NCBI GenBank assembly: GCA_023935145.1
Contig: CM043698.1
Coordinates: forward strand, 87,292,001 to 87,356,000
Direction of reading: 5' to 3'
Origin: Bretschneidera sinensis
Lineage: Eukaryota > Streptophyta > Magnoliopsida > Brassicales > Akaniaceae
DNA: 64,000 nucleotides
Below the pieces are notes generated by a model, which was not told the origin of the DNA, ran no database searches, and saw nothing but the letters and a program-made list of their open reading frames with translations. A program made the translations under genes and the position numbers. Below are positions 1 to 11,056 of this stretch, piece by piece. The number at the start of each line of letters is the position of its first letter. Position 1 is the stretch's first letter.

Positions 1-331
1 CTTGGGGAAGAGGGAGGAGGGGCTGCTGATTTTCAGCCGAGCTCCCCTATAAATATGGGAAATTGGTTCGTGTAATTACACGAAGAAATTTTCCTATAGT
101 TTCAAATAATTCATCTGTGTTCTTAAAACACTTGGGAGTTTAAAGAAATGTGGAAGGAACAAAATTTTGAGGGTATTTTCGAAAATATTTCGGGAAGCTA
201 TTAAAATAGCATAAGGTAATAAGGTAATGTTATTTTATCATTTATGAAAGTTTCAGGAGGTTAAAATAGAAAATTTTCAAACTGTGTAGTTTATGGAGAA
301 AAGAAGAAATAATAAGAAATTTAAATTCCAA

Positions 332-489
332 TATTATGTCAGGTGTTGGTAGTCAACAATCGGGAGAAAATTCGAGGAAGATTGGGAAAGGCAAAGAGGT
401 GGCCCACGAGTAGCTTTAAAGTGCTACGTGGTGAGTTGAATTTACTCTTAGTAGTCTAAATAAAAATCAATTATTTGGTGATATTATTA
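332..489 (+). repeat. Conserved LTR block, deleted from the E1 3' LTR
   Basis: This block begins close to GTCAGGTGTTGG and contains CCACGAGTAGC...GCTACGTGG, which can fold as a stem (CCAC and GTAGC pairing with GCTAC and GTGG) with a 2-nt bulge and an 8-nt loop. Similar blocks occur in the E2 LTR (about 11279-11400) and, reversed, in the E4 LTR (about 61080-61210). In the 3' LTR of E1 the flanking bases are joined directly at 7575/7576. Confidence 0.8.
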
Positions 490-986
490 AAATTAATTAT
501 TAAAGTATGCTAGGGTGATAGATGAAAAATTGATTTATGGGTATGATAGGAAATTTGGCCAGGTAGAAATATTTTTCGGTGAGAAATGATATTTTTGAAA
601 ATCATAAGTTTATTTGAGAATAAAAGCAATAAATAAATTATTGATGAGATATATAGATGTTTTAATACGAATTATGACGAGATGAATTTTAGCAGATCTT
701 GCTAAATTTTTATGGATGATATAAGATGAATTTTAGTGGGTCTTGACAAATTCTGATGGACAATTTGAGATGAAATTTAGTGGATCTGGACAGACTTTAA
801 TGGATTATTTGATGTGATTTGGGAAGAGAAAAATCTTGTGGATAATTAGGATAACCAAATTAGGTGGCTTGAATCTTTATATTGTTTTTATATTTCTGTT
901 TATATTACTGTTTCATATCATTGTTCATGCACATATGCATTAAATAATATAACCGAAAGAACCGAGAAGGCAACCGGTCTAATGAA

Positions 987-1092
987 ATAATCGTGACAGC
1001 CGGTATAAGCTGGGATGAAAAATAAAAACCGTGACAGCCGGTATATGCTGGGATGAAAAGTGAAAACCGTGACAGTCGGTATATGCTGGAAT
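987..1092 (+). repeat. LTR minisatellite, 3 units
   Basis: About three units of ~38-39 bp with core CCGTGACAGCCGGTATATGCTGG, separated by ATGAAAA-rich spacers. They are flanked by a second motif type, AACCGGGAAGGCAGCCGGTCT (about 958-982 and 1095-1153). The 3' LTR has four units of the first type, so copy number changed by one unit between the two LTRs. Confidence 0.88.
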
Positions 1093-1955
1093 TAACCGGG
1101 AAGGCAGCCGGTCTGATGAGAATAAAAGAACCGGGAGGGCAGCCGGTCTAAGATAATAATAACCTATCGACAGGTGGGAAGACGTTCCCATCATAATCAT
1201 TCATGCATCTGCATCTGTTTTAATTATCATTGCATTATTTGAAATGCTGGGATGTGGTATATTAATTGTGAATTAAATTATAGATGGTTGGGTCTCATAA
1301 AAAGAGACAGCTATAATGATGAGATTTTCGAGATGCTGAGATGTGATACTTTTTGTGAATTTAATTATAGAAGGTTGAGTTTCATATAAAATGACAATGA
1401 TAAGACTTATCTAAATGATGGACTTTTTTGATATGAACCTCATTATGAGGTAATTAGGAAATAATTGATAGTCTTAAGGTGAACCAATGATTGAGAAAAA
1501 GAGATTGATAGTAGAAAGTTGTCATTAGGTTATGCGAAAAATAAATTTTAATATTAAAGGATTATTGATGGAATTTGGAATACATTCAGTAAATTTAATT
1601 CGCTGAGCTGGTGAAGCTCACTCCTCACTGTTCAATGATTTCAGGTAGCAATCAAGATAAATAGTCTGGTGGGTTGAGAATCAGACGAGATCTTTTTCTA
1701 TAAGCCAAGTACGTGTCAATATCCTCAGACAATCGAGTTAAAGACTTTTAAAAATTTTATTGTAAATATTCATGCATTTATGTATTTTTATGTTTAAGTG
1801 AATATCAGATTTGTTTACCTCTCCTGTTAAAGGAAAGAGAAAAAAAAAATCTGGTAGTATTATATTTATTGTTGCATATATGTGTCGTGCTTGAATTTTC
1901 AAAATGTGATGACACCGTCCAGGGGTGGCCAACCTGGGATGGGTCGTTACAATTT

Positions 1956-1967
1956 TGGTATCAGAGC
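1956..1967 (+). other. E1 primer-binding site (initiator tRNA-Met type)
   Basis: TGGTATCAGAGC begins 4 bp after the LTR end. This is the sequence complementary to the 3' end of plant initiator tRNA-Met used by many plant Ty3/gypsy and Ty1/copia elements. It would prime minus-strand DNA synthesis. Confidence 0.88.
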
Positions 1968-2039
1968 ATTAGGTTTTAAGATTCTGTAGACTGCATGAGA
2001 ACCTAAAAAGTGGAAGATCTAAATAAATAATATTCTTAA

Positions 2040-3128
2040 ATGCAGAGTCTGAGGATGACATGTGGTCGTGCGAGAACTAGAGGTAGAGTTCAAAATCAGA
2101 GGGGACGTGGTAGACCCCCAATTTTTAGGAGGACTAAAGTAGAGGAAGAAGTCGAGTCGGTGGTTCTCGCAAGGGAACATGGTGATAGTACAGCTGGTAC
2201 GAGTAGAGCTGGGGAAGTATCTAAAAGTAGAAATGATGAATTGCAAGATGCTCTTAACCGTGCTTTAGAGAGAATTAATGCAGCCGAAGAACGGGCTGCT
2301 AATTTGCAAAGAAGATTAGAGGAAATGAATGGAAGAGAACCAGAGGTAGTGAGGCAAGAGGTTCCTAATGGAGGGGTATTTGTAAATGAAATGCAAGGGG
2401 ATTGTTTTGTGAGGTTTCTTAAGTTTAAACCTCAGTCATTTAAAGGATCTGTAAATCCGGTAGAAGCTGAACAGTGGATTGAGCATGTGGAGAAATATTT
2501 TGAGGTCTTACCGGTGTCTGATAAACAGAAGGTTGCCTTTGCGTCGTTTATGCTGGAGGGTGAGGCTTCTCAATGGTGGAAGGATATTTTGCCCAGAATG
2601 AGTACACGAATAGATCAACCTTTGACTTGGAATAAATTTAAGGATGAATTCTTTGCAAAGTATTTTCCAGATTCTTTTCGGGCACAACAAGAAAGAGAAT
2701 TTATCCACCTAAAACAGGGAAATTTATCGGTGGTTGAATATGATAGTAAATTTGTAGCCCTGTCAAGATTTGTACCCGAGTTCGTGAATACGGAGGAAAG
2801 AAAATGCAAGAGATTTTTAGACGGATTACACTATGAAATTCGTTTTAAACTCTCTTACATGGGCATAGGAAATTATGTTGTACTGGTAGATAAAGCATTG
2901 CAGATTGAGAGAGATTTAATAGAGTTTAAAGGTAGGAGGGATTGGTTGAAAAGAACTAGATTTAAGGGATCTAGAGGTGGTAGCAGTATGGCTGTACAGG
3001 GTGGGAGACCACCCCAGAGGGGGCGTTCTTTGTCACAAGGAATGGTAGGGCAGACTCAGAGGCAAGCAATATCTGTTACTTCAGTAGCTCAGAGTAATAC
3101 CAGTGGGACCCCTCGATTTGGGAGATAG
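2040..3128 (+). pseudogene. gag: E1 gag, N-terminal and capsid part
   Basis: Structural protein of the E1 particle. The 362-residue stretch starts with an Arg/Gly-rich segment, followed by a coiled coil at about residues 65-97. A Retrotrans_gag-type domain at about 120-290 includes the family-typical segments EAEQWIEHVEKYF and LEGEASQWWKD. An Arg/Gln-rich tail follows. A TAG at 3126-3128 interrupts the frame, and the same frame resumes at once with the zinc-knuckle part of Gag. The stop is therefore probably a mutation inside one gag-pol frame, not a natural Gag terminus. Programmed readthrough cannot be excluded from one copy, but chromoviruses of this lineage usually have a single continuous gag-pol frame. 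Confidence 0.87.
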
Positions 3129-3131
3129 ACT

Positions 3132-4565
3132 ATGGGGATTGGGAGTTATGGTAGAGGAATGAATATGCCACCAAGAGGAAGTGGAAATATGATTTATGAT
3201 CGGGAGTCAAGGGTTTGCTTTAAATGTAATCAGATGGGGCATTTATCTCGGAACTGCCCTACACAGATATGCTTTGTATGTGGTGAGGGAGGACATGTTG
3301 CTGCAGATTGTCCAGCAGGGAAGTCAGTTGAAGCAAGCATTGGAAGTGTCGGGAGAAAACTGATGGAGAGAGGCAGCAGATCAGGAAGTGTTCGGGGCAG
3401 AGGTCGAGGATCTGTAGCAGAGCGAGGACGTGGCAGTCAGATTTATTCCAGAGATGGCAGAGTCTATGCATTGACCCAGCAGGATGCACAAGCCACTCCT
3501 GATGTTGTTATGGGTATGATATCTATCTTTGGTAGGGCTGCTAGATTATTGATTGATCCTGGTGCAACCCATTCTTTTGCATCTAGTAGTTATATGAAAT
3601 CTATTGATGTCAGTGCTAGTCCTTTGATGCATGCCATTATTGTTGAGGTTCCTACTGGAGATAGGGTTATTATCAGAACAATTTATCAAAGTTGTGTGAT
3701 TAATATTGCGGACCGAGAATTTGAGGTTGATTTATTGCCTTTAGATATGACAGATTTTGATGTGATTTTAGGGATGAATTGGCTATCTGCATGTCATGTA
3801 TGGGTAGATTGTTTTAGGAAAAATGTGGTGTTCAGGATACCTGGGCAGGAGGAGTTTAATTTTCAGGGAGAACGTAAAATACTTGTTAATTGTCTGATTT
3901 CTGTCTTAACTGCTAGTAAATGGTTGAGGAAGTGTTGTGAGGGGTATTTAGCATATGTGGTGGATTCTAGCAAAGAGTGTAGACAGTTAGAAGAAATCTC
4001 TGTGGTAAAAGATTTTTCTGATGTATTCCCTGAGGAGTTGTCTGGATTGCCTTCCAATATGGAGATCGAATTTTCTATTGAAGTGATTCCAGGATCAGCA
4101 CCTATATCCATAGCACCCTATAGAATGGCACCAACTGAATTGAGAGAGTTGAAAGTTCAGCTTCAGGAGTTGCTAGATAAACAGTTTATCCAACCTAGTA
4201 CATCACCCTGGGGAGCCCCTGTGTTATTTGTCAAGAAGAAGGATGGGACATTGAGGTTGTGTATTGATTATAGACAATTAAATAAGATCACAATCAAAAA
4301 TAGATATCCTTTACCCAGGATAGATGACCTATTCGAACAATTACAGGGAGCTAGAGTGTTCTCTAAGATAGACCTAAGGTCGAGATATCATCAATTGAGG
4401 ATAAAAGAATGGGACGTGCCTAAAACTGCTTTTAGGACACGCTATGGTCATTATGAGTTCTTGGTGATGCCTTTTGGGTTGACCAATGCTCCTGCGGCAT
4501 TTATGGATCTTATGAACTGGGTGTTTAAACCATTCTTGGACAGATTTTGTAATTGTGTTTATTGA
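3132..4565 (+). pseudogene. pol: E1 Gag zinc knuckles, protease and N-terminal RT
   Basis: In frame with gag across the TAG. Two CCHC zinc knuckles, [14 protein letters not shown] and [14 protein letters not shown], lie at residues ~29-62 and would bind element RNA. An aspartic protease follows with active-site segment [10 protein letters not shown] (most relatives have D-S/T-G-A; here DPGA). RT starts near residue 330 with [12 protein letters not shown], then [25 protein letters not shown] and MPFGLTNAP. The frame breaks at about 4546, where an extra T in GATTTTGTAATTG relative to E2 and E4 shifts it just before the catalytic IDD motif. Confidence 0.9.
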
Positions 4566-4827
4566 TGATATTTTAGTATATTCTAAGAATGAAGAGGAGC
4601 ATATGCGACATTTGGAGATAGTGTTGGAGATTCTGAGGAAGGAGAAATTATATGTGAAATTCTCTAAATGTGAGTTTTGGTTGAATGAAATATCCTTCTT
4701 GGGGCATGTTGTGTCCGGAGAGGGAATAGCAGTTGACCCACAAAAAGTAGAAGCAGTGTTGACTTGGGAGAGACCCACGAATGTAACTGAAATTAGAAGC
4801 TTTTTTGGGATTGGTTGGTTATTATAG
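4555..4827 (+). pseudogene. pol: E1 RT palm, catalytic IDD segment
   Basis: Continues RT one frame over from the preceding segment. It opens with [15 protein letters not shown], the polymerase active-site motif (two Asp), followed by the LGHVVS and DPQKVEAVL segments typical of gypsy RT. A second 1-bp insertion, an extra T in AGCTTTTTTGGG at about 4802-4806 (E2 has five T), shifts the frame again and stops this stretch at 4827. Confidence 0.88.
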
Positions 4828-5656
4828 GAGATTTATTCAAAAATTTTCTATGATTGCTAGACCTTTGACTAAATTGACCAGGAAAGATGAAAAGTTTAAG
4901 TGGTCAGAGGAGTGTGAGAGAAGTTTTCAACTGTTGAAAGAAAAACTGACTACTTCCCCAGTATTAGTGCTTCCATCTGGTGATGAAGGATTTGTGGTCT
5001 ATAGTGATGCGTCGCATCAGGGGTTGGGATATATGTTGATGCAACATAGGCAAGTTATAGCTTATGCATCTAGGCAACTGAAAAATCATGAGAGAAATTA
5101 CCCGACCCATGATTTAGAATTGGCTGCCATAGTCTTTGCTTTGAAGATTTGGAGACACCATTTATATGGAGCCAAGTGTGAAATTTTTACTGATCATAAA
5201 AGTTTGACGTATTTACCAACCCAGAAGGAGTTGAATTTAAGGCAGAGGAGATGGATAGAATTAATTTGTGATTATGATTGTACAATTCATTATCATCCAA
5301 GAAAGGCTAATGTAGTAGCAGATGCATTGAGTAGAAAAGCTATAGGGAAATTAGCTGCTTTTGGGAGTCATGATACTAGCCTGATGATAGAATTAAGAGG
5401 AATGAGGATGCAATTGAGTGTCAGTGATAAAGGAGCATTAATGGCAAATATGGTAGTTCAATCTCCTATTATTGATCGTTTATTACAACTACAGAGTAAA
5501 GATGAGGGAATAGAGAAAATCAGACAGGAAGTGTTGAGCGGGAAGCCAACCGAGTTTAGAATCAGAGAAGATGGTATGGTAGTATCGGGACAAAGAATTT
5601 GTGTTCCCAATGATGAGGAGATGAGAAAAGAAATACTAAAGGAGGCTCATGATTAG
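4805..5656 (+). pseudogene. pol: E1 RT C-terminus, RNase H and start of integrase
   Basis: RT thumb ([11 protein letters not shown]) leads into RNase H. The RNase H acidic residues are visible in [30 protein letters not shown] and [10 protein letters not shown]. The segment ends in the linker to integrase (about residues 180-283), at TAG 5654-5656 in the sequence ...EAHD-stop. In E2 the same codon is TCT, so this is a nonsense lesion. The frame continues unchanged into IN at 5657. The listed start is only where the frame becomes readable; there is no real initiation codon here. Confidence 0.88.
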
Positions 5657-5686
5657 ATATATTCCACGCACCCGGGAAATAATAAG

Positions 5687-6487
5687 ATGTACAAGGGGCT
5701 AAAACAGAATTATTGGTGGTCAGGGATGAAGAGGGATGTAGCAGAATACATTGCTAGATGTTTGACTTGTCAACAGGTAAAATCTGAGAATAGGCATCCA
5801 GCAGGTTTATTACAACCTCTTCCGATACCTGAGTGGCCATGGGAAAATGTAAGTATGGATTTTGTCTCTGGTTTTCCCCGTACCCAGAGAGGGCATGATG
5901 CTGTGTGGGTTATAGTGGATAGACTTTCTAAATCTTCACATTTTCTTCCTATTAAAACTACCTGGAGTCCAGAAAAGTTGGCTGAGTTGTATGTGGCAGA
6001 GATATTGAAATTACATGGAATGCCCTTGAGTATTGAATCAGATACAGATTCTAGATTTACTTCTAGATTTTGGAGGGGTTTTCAAGAAGCTATGGGTACG
6101 CAATTACAGTTTAGTACAGCTTTTCACCCACAAACTGATGGACAGACAGAAAGAATCATTAGAATACTAGAAGATATGCTGAGGGCAAGTGTACTGAGCT
6201 TCTCAGTAAGCTGGGATGCTTACTTGCCTTTGATAGAGTTTGCATACAATAATCAGTATCAAACTAGTATTGGGATGGCACCCTTCGAAGCTTTGTATGG
6301 AAGGAGGTGTAGAACTCCAGTATGCTGGGAAGAAGTTGGAGAGAGAAAGATATATGACCCAGAAATGATAGACTTGACTACTGAAAGAATCAAACTGGTT
6401 AGGGAGAACCTCAGAGCAGCTCAGAGCAGACAGAAAGGATATGCTGACAAAAGAAGACGACCTCTTGAATTTCAAGTTGGTGATTAG
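5687..6487 (+). pseudogene. pol: E1 integrase, zinc-binding and catalytic core
   Basis: Integrase joins the DNA copy to host DNA. The end of the zinc module is visible as [14 protein letters not shown]. The catalytic core carries Asp in VSMDFVSGFP, Asp in IESDTDSRF (relatives such as E2 read SYRDSRF) and Glu in TDGQTERII, matching D,D-35-E. The FAYNNQYQTSIGMAPFEALYG segment follows. TAG at 6485-6487 replaces the Trp of the conserved GDWVFLK motif (TGG to TAG), with no change of frame afterwards. Confidence 0.9.
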
Positions 6488-6493
6488 GTATTC

Positions 6494-6895
6494 TTGAAGA
6501 TATCTCCGTGGAAGGGAGTGTTGAGATTTAAGAAGAAGGGAAAGTTGAGCCCGAGATTTATGGGGCCCTATGAGGTGATCGAAAGAATTGGACCCGTAGC
6601 ATATCGTTTGAATTTGCCTTTGGAATTAAGGCAATTACATAATGTTTTTCATGTGTCACTACTGAGGAAGTACTTGCACGATGAGTCCCATGATATCACA
6701 AATCAGGCGATAGAAATTCAGAAGGATTTGACTATTATGCTAACACCAGTCAGAATCCTAGACAGAAAAGAGCAAGTCTTACACAATAAAGTTATTCCTT
6801 TGATTCAAGTATTATGGCGCAATAAAGATGTTGAAGAAGTCACGTGGGAACATGAAGCAATAATGAGGAAGGATTATCCCCAACTCTTTACTTGA
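6494..6895 (+). pseudogene. pol: E1 integrase C-terminus with GPY/F motif and chromodomain-like tail
   Basis: The segment contains [18 protein letters not shown], the GPY/F module of Ty3/gypsy integrases, then [12 protein letters not shown]. It ends with [10 protein letters not shown]...[19 protein letters not shown], which aligns by eye with the degenerate chromodomain of Tekay/Del chromoviruses. That tail is thought to direct integration to heterochromatin. Stop TGA is at 6893-6895, with 49 bp to the 3' LTR. The tail is intact; the loss of function comes from upstream lesions. Confidence 0.87.
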
Positions 6896-6930
6896 TTTCA
6901 ACAAGAAAATTTCGGGGACGGAATTTTTTT

Positions 6931-6944
6931 AAGGTGGGTAGAAT
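6931..6944 (+). other. E1 polypurine tract
   Basis: AAGGTGGGTAGAAT immediately precedes the TG of the 3' LTR. The wider context ATTTCGGGGACGGAATTTTTTT is typical of this lineage. It would prime plus-strand DNA synthesis. Confidence 0.8.
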
Positions 6945-9075
6945 TGTAATATCCGTATTTTAAAAGTTGGGTAAGTGTATATTTTTATCATTATGACAAA
7001 GAGTTAAATCCCTGAATGGCTGAACGAAGATTTCTGGAGACCAAGGTTGAAAAGTATAAAAAAAAAAAGTCAACTCGGAACAGTAACTCGGGGCAGCATA
7101 CCTACTGCCACCGAGAGAACAATTCCAAGTGGATTGATTTATATAGTGGTTTTTATTGTTTAGTGGGGAAGTGGAGAATAAAACATAATGATGATGTTTT
7201 TATCATTATGTTTGTTTTATATTAAATGGTATCTTATGGAAGACTTGGGGAAGAGGGAGGGGGGGGCTGCTGATTTTCAGTTGAGCTCCCCTATAAATAT
7301 GGGAAATTGGTTCGTGTAATTACACGAAGAAATTTTCTTATAGTTTCAAATAATTTATCTGTGTTCTTAAAACACTTGGGAGTTTAAAGAAAGGTGGAAG
7401 GAACAAAATTTTGAGGGTATTTTCGAAAATATTTCGGGAAGCTATCAAAATAGCATAAGGTAATAAGGTAATGTTATTTTATCATTTATGAAAGTTTCAG
7501 GAGGTTAAAATAGAAAATTTTCAAACTGTGTAGTTTATGGAGAAAAGAAGAAATAATAAGAAATTTAAATTCCAAAAATTAATTATTAAAGTATGCTAGG
7601 GTGATAGATGAAAAATTGATTTATGGGTATGATAGGAAATTTGGCCAGGTAGAAATATTTTTCGGTGAGAAATGATATTTTTGAAAATCATAAGTTTATT
7701 TGAGGATAAAAGCAATAAATAAATTATTGATGAGATATATAGATGTTTTAATATGAATTATGACGAGATGAGTTTTAGCAGATCTTGTTAAATTTTTATG
7801 GATGATATAAGATGAATTTTAGTGGATCTTGACAAATTCTGATGGAAAATTTGAGATGAAATTTAGTGGATCTGGACAGACTTTAATGGATTATTTGATG
7901 TGATTTGGGAAGAGAAAAATCTTGTGGATAATTAGAATAACCAAATTAAGTGGCTTGAATCTTTATATTGTTTTTATATTTCTGTTTATATTACTGTTTC
8001 ATATCATTGTTCATGCACATATGCATTAAATAATATAACCGAAAGAACCGGGAAGGTAGCCGGTCTAATGAAATAACCGTGACAGCCGGTATATGCTGGA
8101 ATGAAAAATAAAAACCGTGACAGCCGGTATATGCTGGGATGAAAAGTGAAAATCGTGACAGCTGGTATATGCTGGGATGAAAAGTGAAAACCGTGACAGC
8201 TGGTATATGCTGGAATTAACCGGAAAGGCAACCGGTCTGATGAGAATAAAAGAACCGGGAGGGCAGCCGGTCTAAGATAATAATAACCTGTCGACAGGTG
8301 GGAAGATGTTCCCATCATAATCATTCATGCATCTGCATCTGTTTTAATTATCATTGCATTATTTGAAATGCTGGGATGTGGTATATTAATTGTGAATTAA
8401 ATTATAGATGGTTGGGTCTCATAAAAAGAGACAGCTATAATGATGAGATTTTCGAGATGCTGAGATGTGATACTTTTTGTGAATTTAATTATAGAAGGTT
8501 GAGTTTCATATAAAAAGACAGTGATAAGACTTATCTAAATGATGGATTTTTTTGATATGAACCTCATTACGAGGTAATTAGTAAATAATTGATAGTCTTA
8601 AAGTGAACCAATGATTGAGAAAAAGAGATTGATAGTAGAAAGTTGTCATCAGGTTATGCGAAAAATAAATTTTAATATTAAAGGATTATTGATGGAATTT
8701 GGAATACTTTCAGTAAATTTAATTCGCTGAGCTTGTGAAGCTCACTCCTCACTGTTCAATGATTTCAGGTAGCAATCAAGATAAATAGTCTGGTGGGTTA
8801 AGAATCAGACGAGATCTTTTTCTATAAGCCAAGTACGTGTCAATATCATCAGACAATCAAGTTAAAGACTTGTAAAAATTTTATTGTAAATATTCATGCA
8901 TTTATGTATTTTTATGTTTAAGTGAATATCCGATTTGTTTACCTCTCCTGTTAAAGGAAAGTGAAAAAAAAAATCTGATAGTATTATATTTATTGTTGCA
9001 TATATGTGTCGTGCTTGGATTTTCAAAATGTGATGACACCGTCCAGGGGTGGCCAACCTGGGATGGGTCGTTACA
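6945..9075 (+). repeat. E1 3' LTR (complete, 2131 bp)
   Basis: Starts TGTAATATCC after the PPT and ends GTCGTTACA. It contains the TATA-like box CTATAAATATGGG near 7290. Against the 5' LTR it lacks the 158-bp block equivalent to 332-489 and has one extra ~39-bp minisatellite unit. The two length changes account for the 118-bp difference over the shared span. After the last base the sequence reads ACCTTATAGAATGG, which is RT coding sequence of E2. Confidence 0.93.
8072..8215 (+). repeat. LTR minisatellite, 4 units
   Basis: Four copies of the CCGTGACAGCCGGTATATGCTGG unit in the E1 3' LTR, compared with three in the 5' LTR. It is flanked by AACCGG...CAGCCGGTCT motifs as in the other copy. Confidence 0.88.
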
Positions 9076-11056
9076 ACCTTATAGAATGGCACCAGCTGAA
9101 TTGAGAGAGTTGAAAGTTCAGTTTTAAGAATTGCTAGATAAACAGTTTATTCGACCTAGTATGTCACCTTGGGGAGGCCCTGTGTTGTTTGTCAAGAAGA
9201 AGGATGGGACAATGAGGTTATGTATCGATTATAGACAGTTGAATAAGATCACCATCAAGAATAGATATCCTTTGCCCAGGATAGATGATTTATTTGAACA
9301 GTTACAGGGAGCTAGGGTTTTTTTTAAGATAGACCTGAGATCGGGTTATTATCAATTGAGGATAAAAGAGGGGACATGCCTAAGACTGCCTTTAGAACAC
9401 GTTATGGCCATTAAGAGTTCTTTGTGATGCCATTTAGGTTGACTAAAGCTCTTACAACATTTATGGATCTAATTAATCTGGTGTTTAAACCATTCTTGGA
9501 TAGATTTGTGATTGTATTTATTGATGATATTCTGCTATATTCCAAGAATGAAGAGAAGCATATGCAACATTTAGATATAGTGTTGGAAATTCTGAGGAGA
9601 GAGAAATTATATGCAAAGTTCTCTAAGTATGAGTTTTGATTGAGTGAAATATCTTTCTTGGGGCATGTTGTGTCAAGAGAAGAAATAATAGTTGACCCAC
9701 AGAAAGTAGAAGTAGTGTTGAATTGGGAAAAACCCACTACTGTAACTAAAATTAGAAGCTTTTTGGGGTTAACTAGTTATTATAGAAGATTTATCCAAAA
9801 AAATTCTATGATTGCTAGACCATTGACTAGATTTACCAGGAAGGAAGTGAAATTTAGGTGGTCAGAAGAATGTGAGAGGAGTTTCTAGCTGTTGAAAGAA
9901 AAATTGACTACTGCCCCGGTATTAATGCTTCTTTCTGGTGATGAAGGATTTGTGGTATATAGCAATACGTCACATCAGGGGTTGAGATGTGCGTTGATGC
10001 AAGATGAGAGAGTTATAGCTTATGCATCTAGGAAATTGAAGAACCATGAGAGGAATTACCCGACCCATGATTTAGAATTCGCCGCAATAGTTTTTGCTTT
10101 GAAGATTTGGAGACATCATTTGTATGGAGCCAATTGTGAAATTTTTACTGATCATAAAAGTTTGACGTATTTACCTACCTAGAAAGAGTTGAATTTAAGA
10201 TAGATGAGGTGGATGGAGTTGATTAGTGATTATGACTGTACAATTCATTATCATCTAGGAAAGGCTAATGTAGTAGTTGATGCATTGAGTAGAAAGGCTA
10301 CAGGGAGATTAACTGCTATTAGGAGTCATAATACTAGCATGATGATAGAATTAAGAAAAATGAGGATGCAGTTGAGTGTCAACGATAAAGGAGTATTACG
10401 GAAAATGTGGTGGTACAATCTTCTATTATTGATCGTTTATTACAAATGTAGGGTAGAGATGAAGGGATAGAGAAGATCAAACAGGAAGTATTGAGTGAGA
10501 AGCCAACTGAGTTTAGAATTAGAGAAGATGGTATGGTGGTATTAGGGCATAAAGTTTGTGTTCCCAATGATGTGGAGATGAGAAAGGAGATACTAAGGGA
10601 GGCTCATGATTCTATATATTCTATGCAGTAGGGAAATAATTAGATGTACAGGGGGTTGAGACAGAATTATTGGTGGTCAGGGATGAAGAGGGATGTAGCG
10701 GAGCATATTTCTAGATGTTTGACTTGTCAACAGGTGAAATCTGAGAATAGACATCCAGCAAGTTATTACAACCTCTTCCAGTACCTGAGTGGCCATGGGA
10801 GAACGTGAGTATGGATTTTGTTTTTGGTTTTCCCCCACACCCAGAGAGGTTATGATGTTGTATGGGTTATAGTAGATAGACTTTCTAAGTCTTCACGCTT
10901 TCTTCCTATTAAAACTACCTGGAGTTCTGAAAAGTTGGTTGAATTGTATATGGCGGAGATTGTGAGATTACATGGAGTATCTTTGAGCCTTGTATCATAT
11001 AGAGATTCCAGATTTACTTCTAGATTTTGGAGAGGTTTTCAAGAAGCTATGGGTAC
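9076..11056 (+). pseudogene. pol: E2: pol remnant of a second chromovirus (RT to integrase core)
   Basis: Starts mid-gene at the RT segment YRMAPAELRELK, exactly where E1 is inserted. It continues through [38 protein letters not shown], RNase H ([26 protein letters not shown]) and the integrase core up to FQEAMGT. Many stops break it, including CAA to TAA at 9126, TGG to TGA near 9637, and CAG to TAG near 9886, 10180 and 10201, besides frameshifts near 9420 and 10770. The second RNase H Asp is now VVVDAL. At 11056 the integrase stops and LTR sequence starts, showing an internal deletion that removed the IN C-terminus, PPT and 5' part of the LTR. The 5' half of E2 should lie upstream of the window. 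Confidence 0.88.

Larger units (their letters stand above)
1..1951 (+). repeat. E1 5' LTR (partial)
   Basis: Position 1 matches position 7243 of the 3' LTR, so the first ~298 bp are outside the window. The LTR ends at TTACA (1947-1951), directly before the primer-binding site. A TATA-like CTATAAATATGGG lies at about 47-59 and may be the promoter. Compared with the 3' LTR, this copy keeps a 158-bp block (332-489) that the other lacks, and has one fewer minisatellite unit. Confidence 0.92.
1..9075 (+). mobile_element. E1: Ty3/gypsy chromovirus (Tekay/Del-type), 5' end cut by window
   Basis: Seen: two copies of a long LTR, both ending GGGATGGGTCGTTACA, bracket a tRNA-Met-type primer site, gag, protease, RT, RNase H, integrase with a chromodomain-like tail, and a purine-rich tract. 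The order PR-RT-RH-IN defines Ty3/gypsy, and the long LTR with chromodomain-like C-terminus fits the Tekay/Del lineage. About 298 bp of the 5' LTR lie upstream of the window. The coding region has an in-frame TAG after gag, two 1-bp insertions in RT and two more TAG codons in and after IN, so it is dead. Its 3' flank continues directly into RT coding sequence of a sibling element, so E1 is a nested insertion. Confidence 0.93.

Noticed and set aside
979..1200. Minus-strand open stretch rich in repeated Tyr-Arg-Leu-Ser phrases
   Set aside because: It is the reverse strand of the LTR minisatellite; periodicity of the repeat keeps the frame open. The same artefact recurs at 8004-8324, 11777-11989 and 60557-60814.
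1956..1967. tRNA gene near the primer site
   Set aside because: Only the 3'-end complement of tRNA-Met is present; no cloverleaf. No other tRNA-like structure was recognised in the window.
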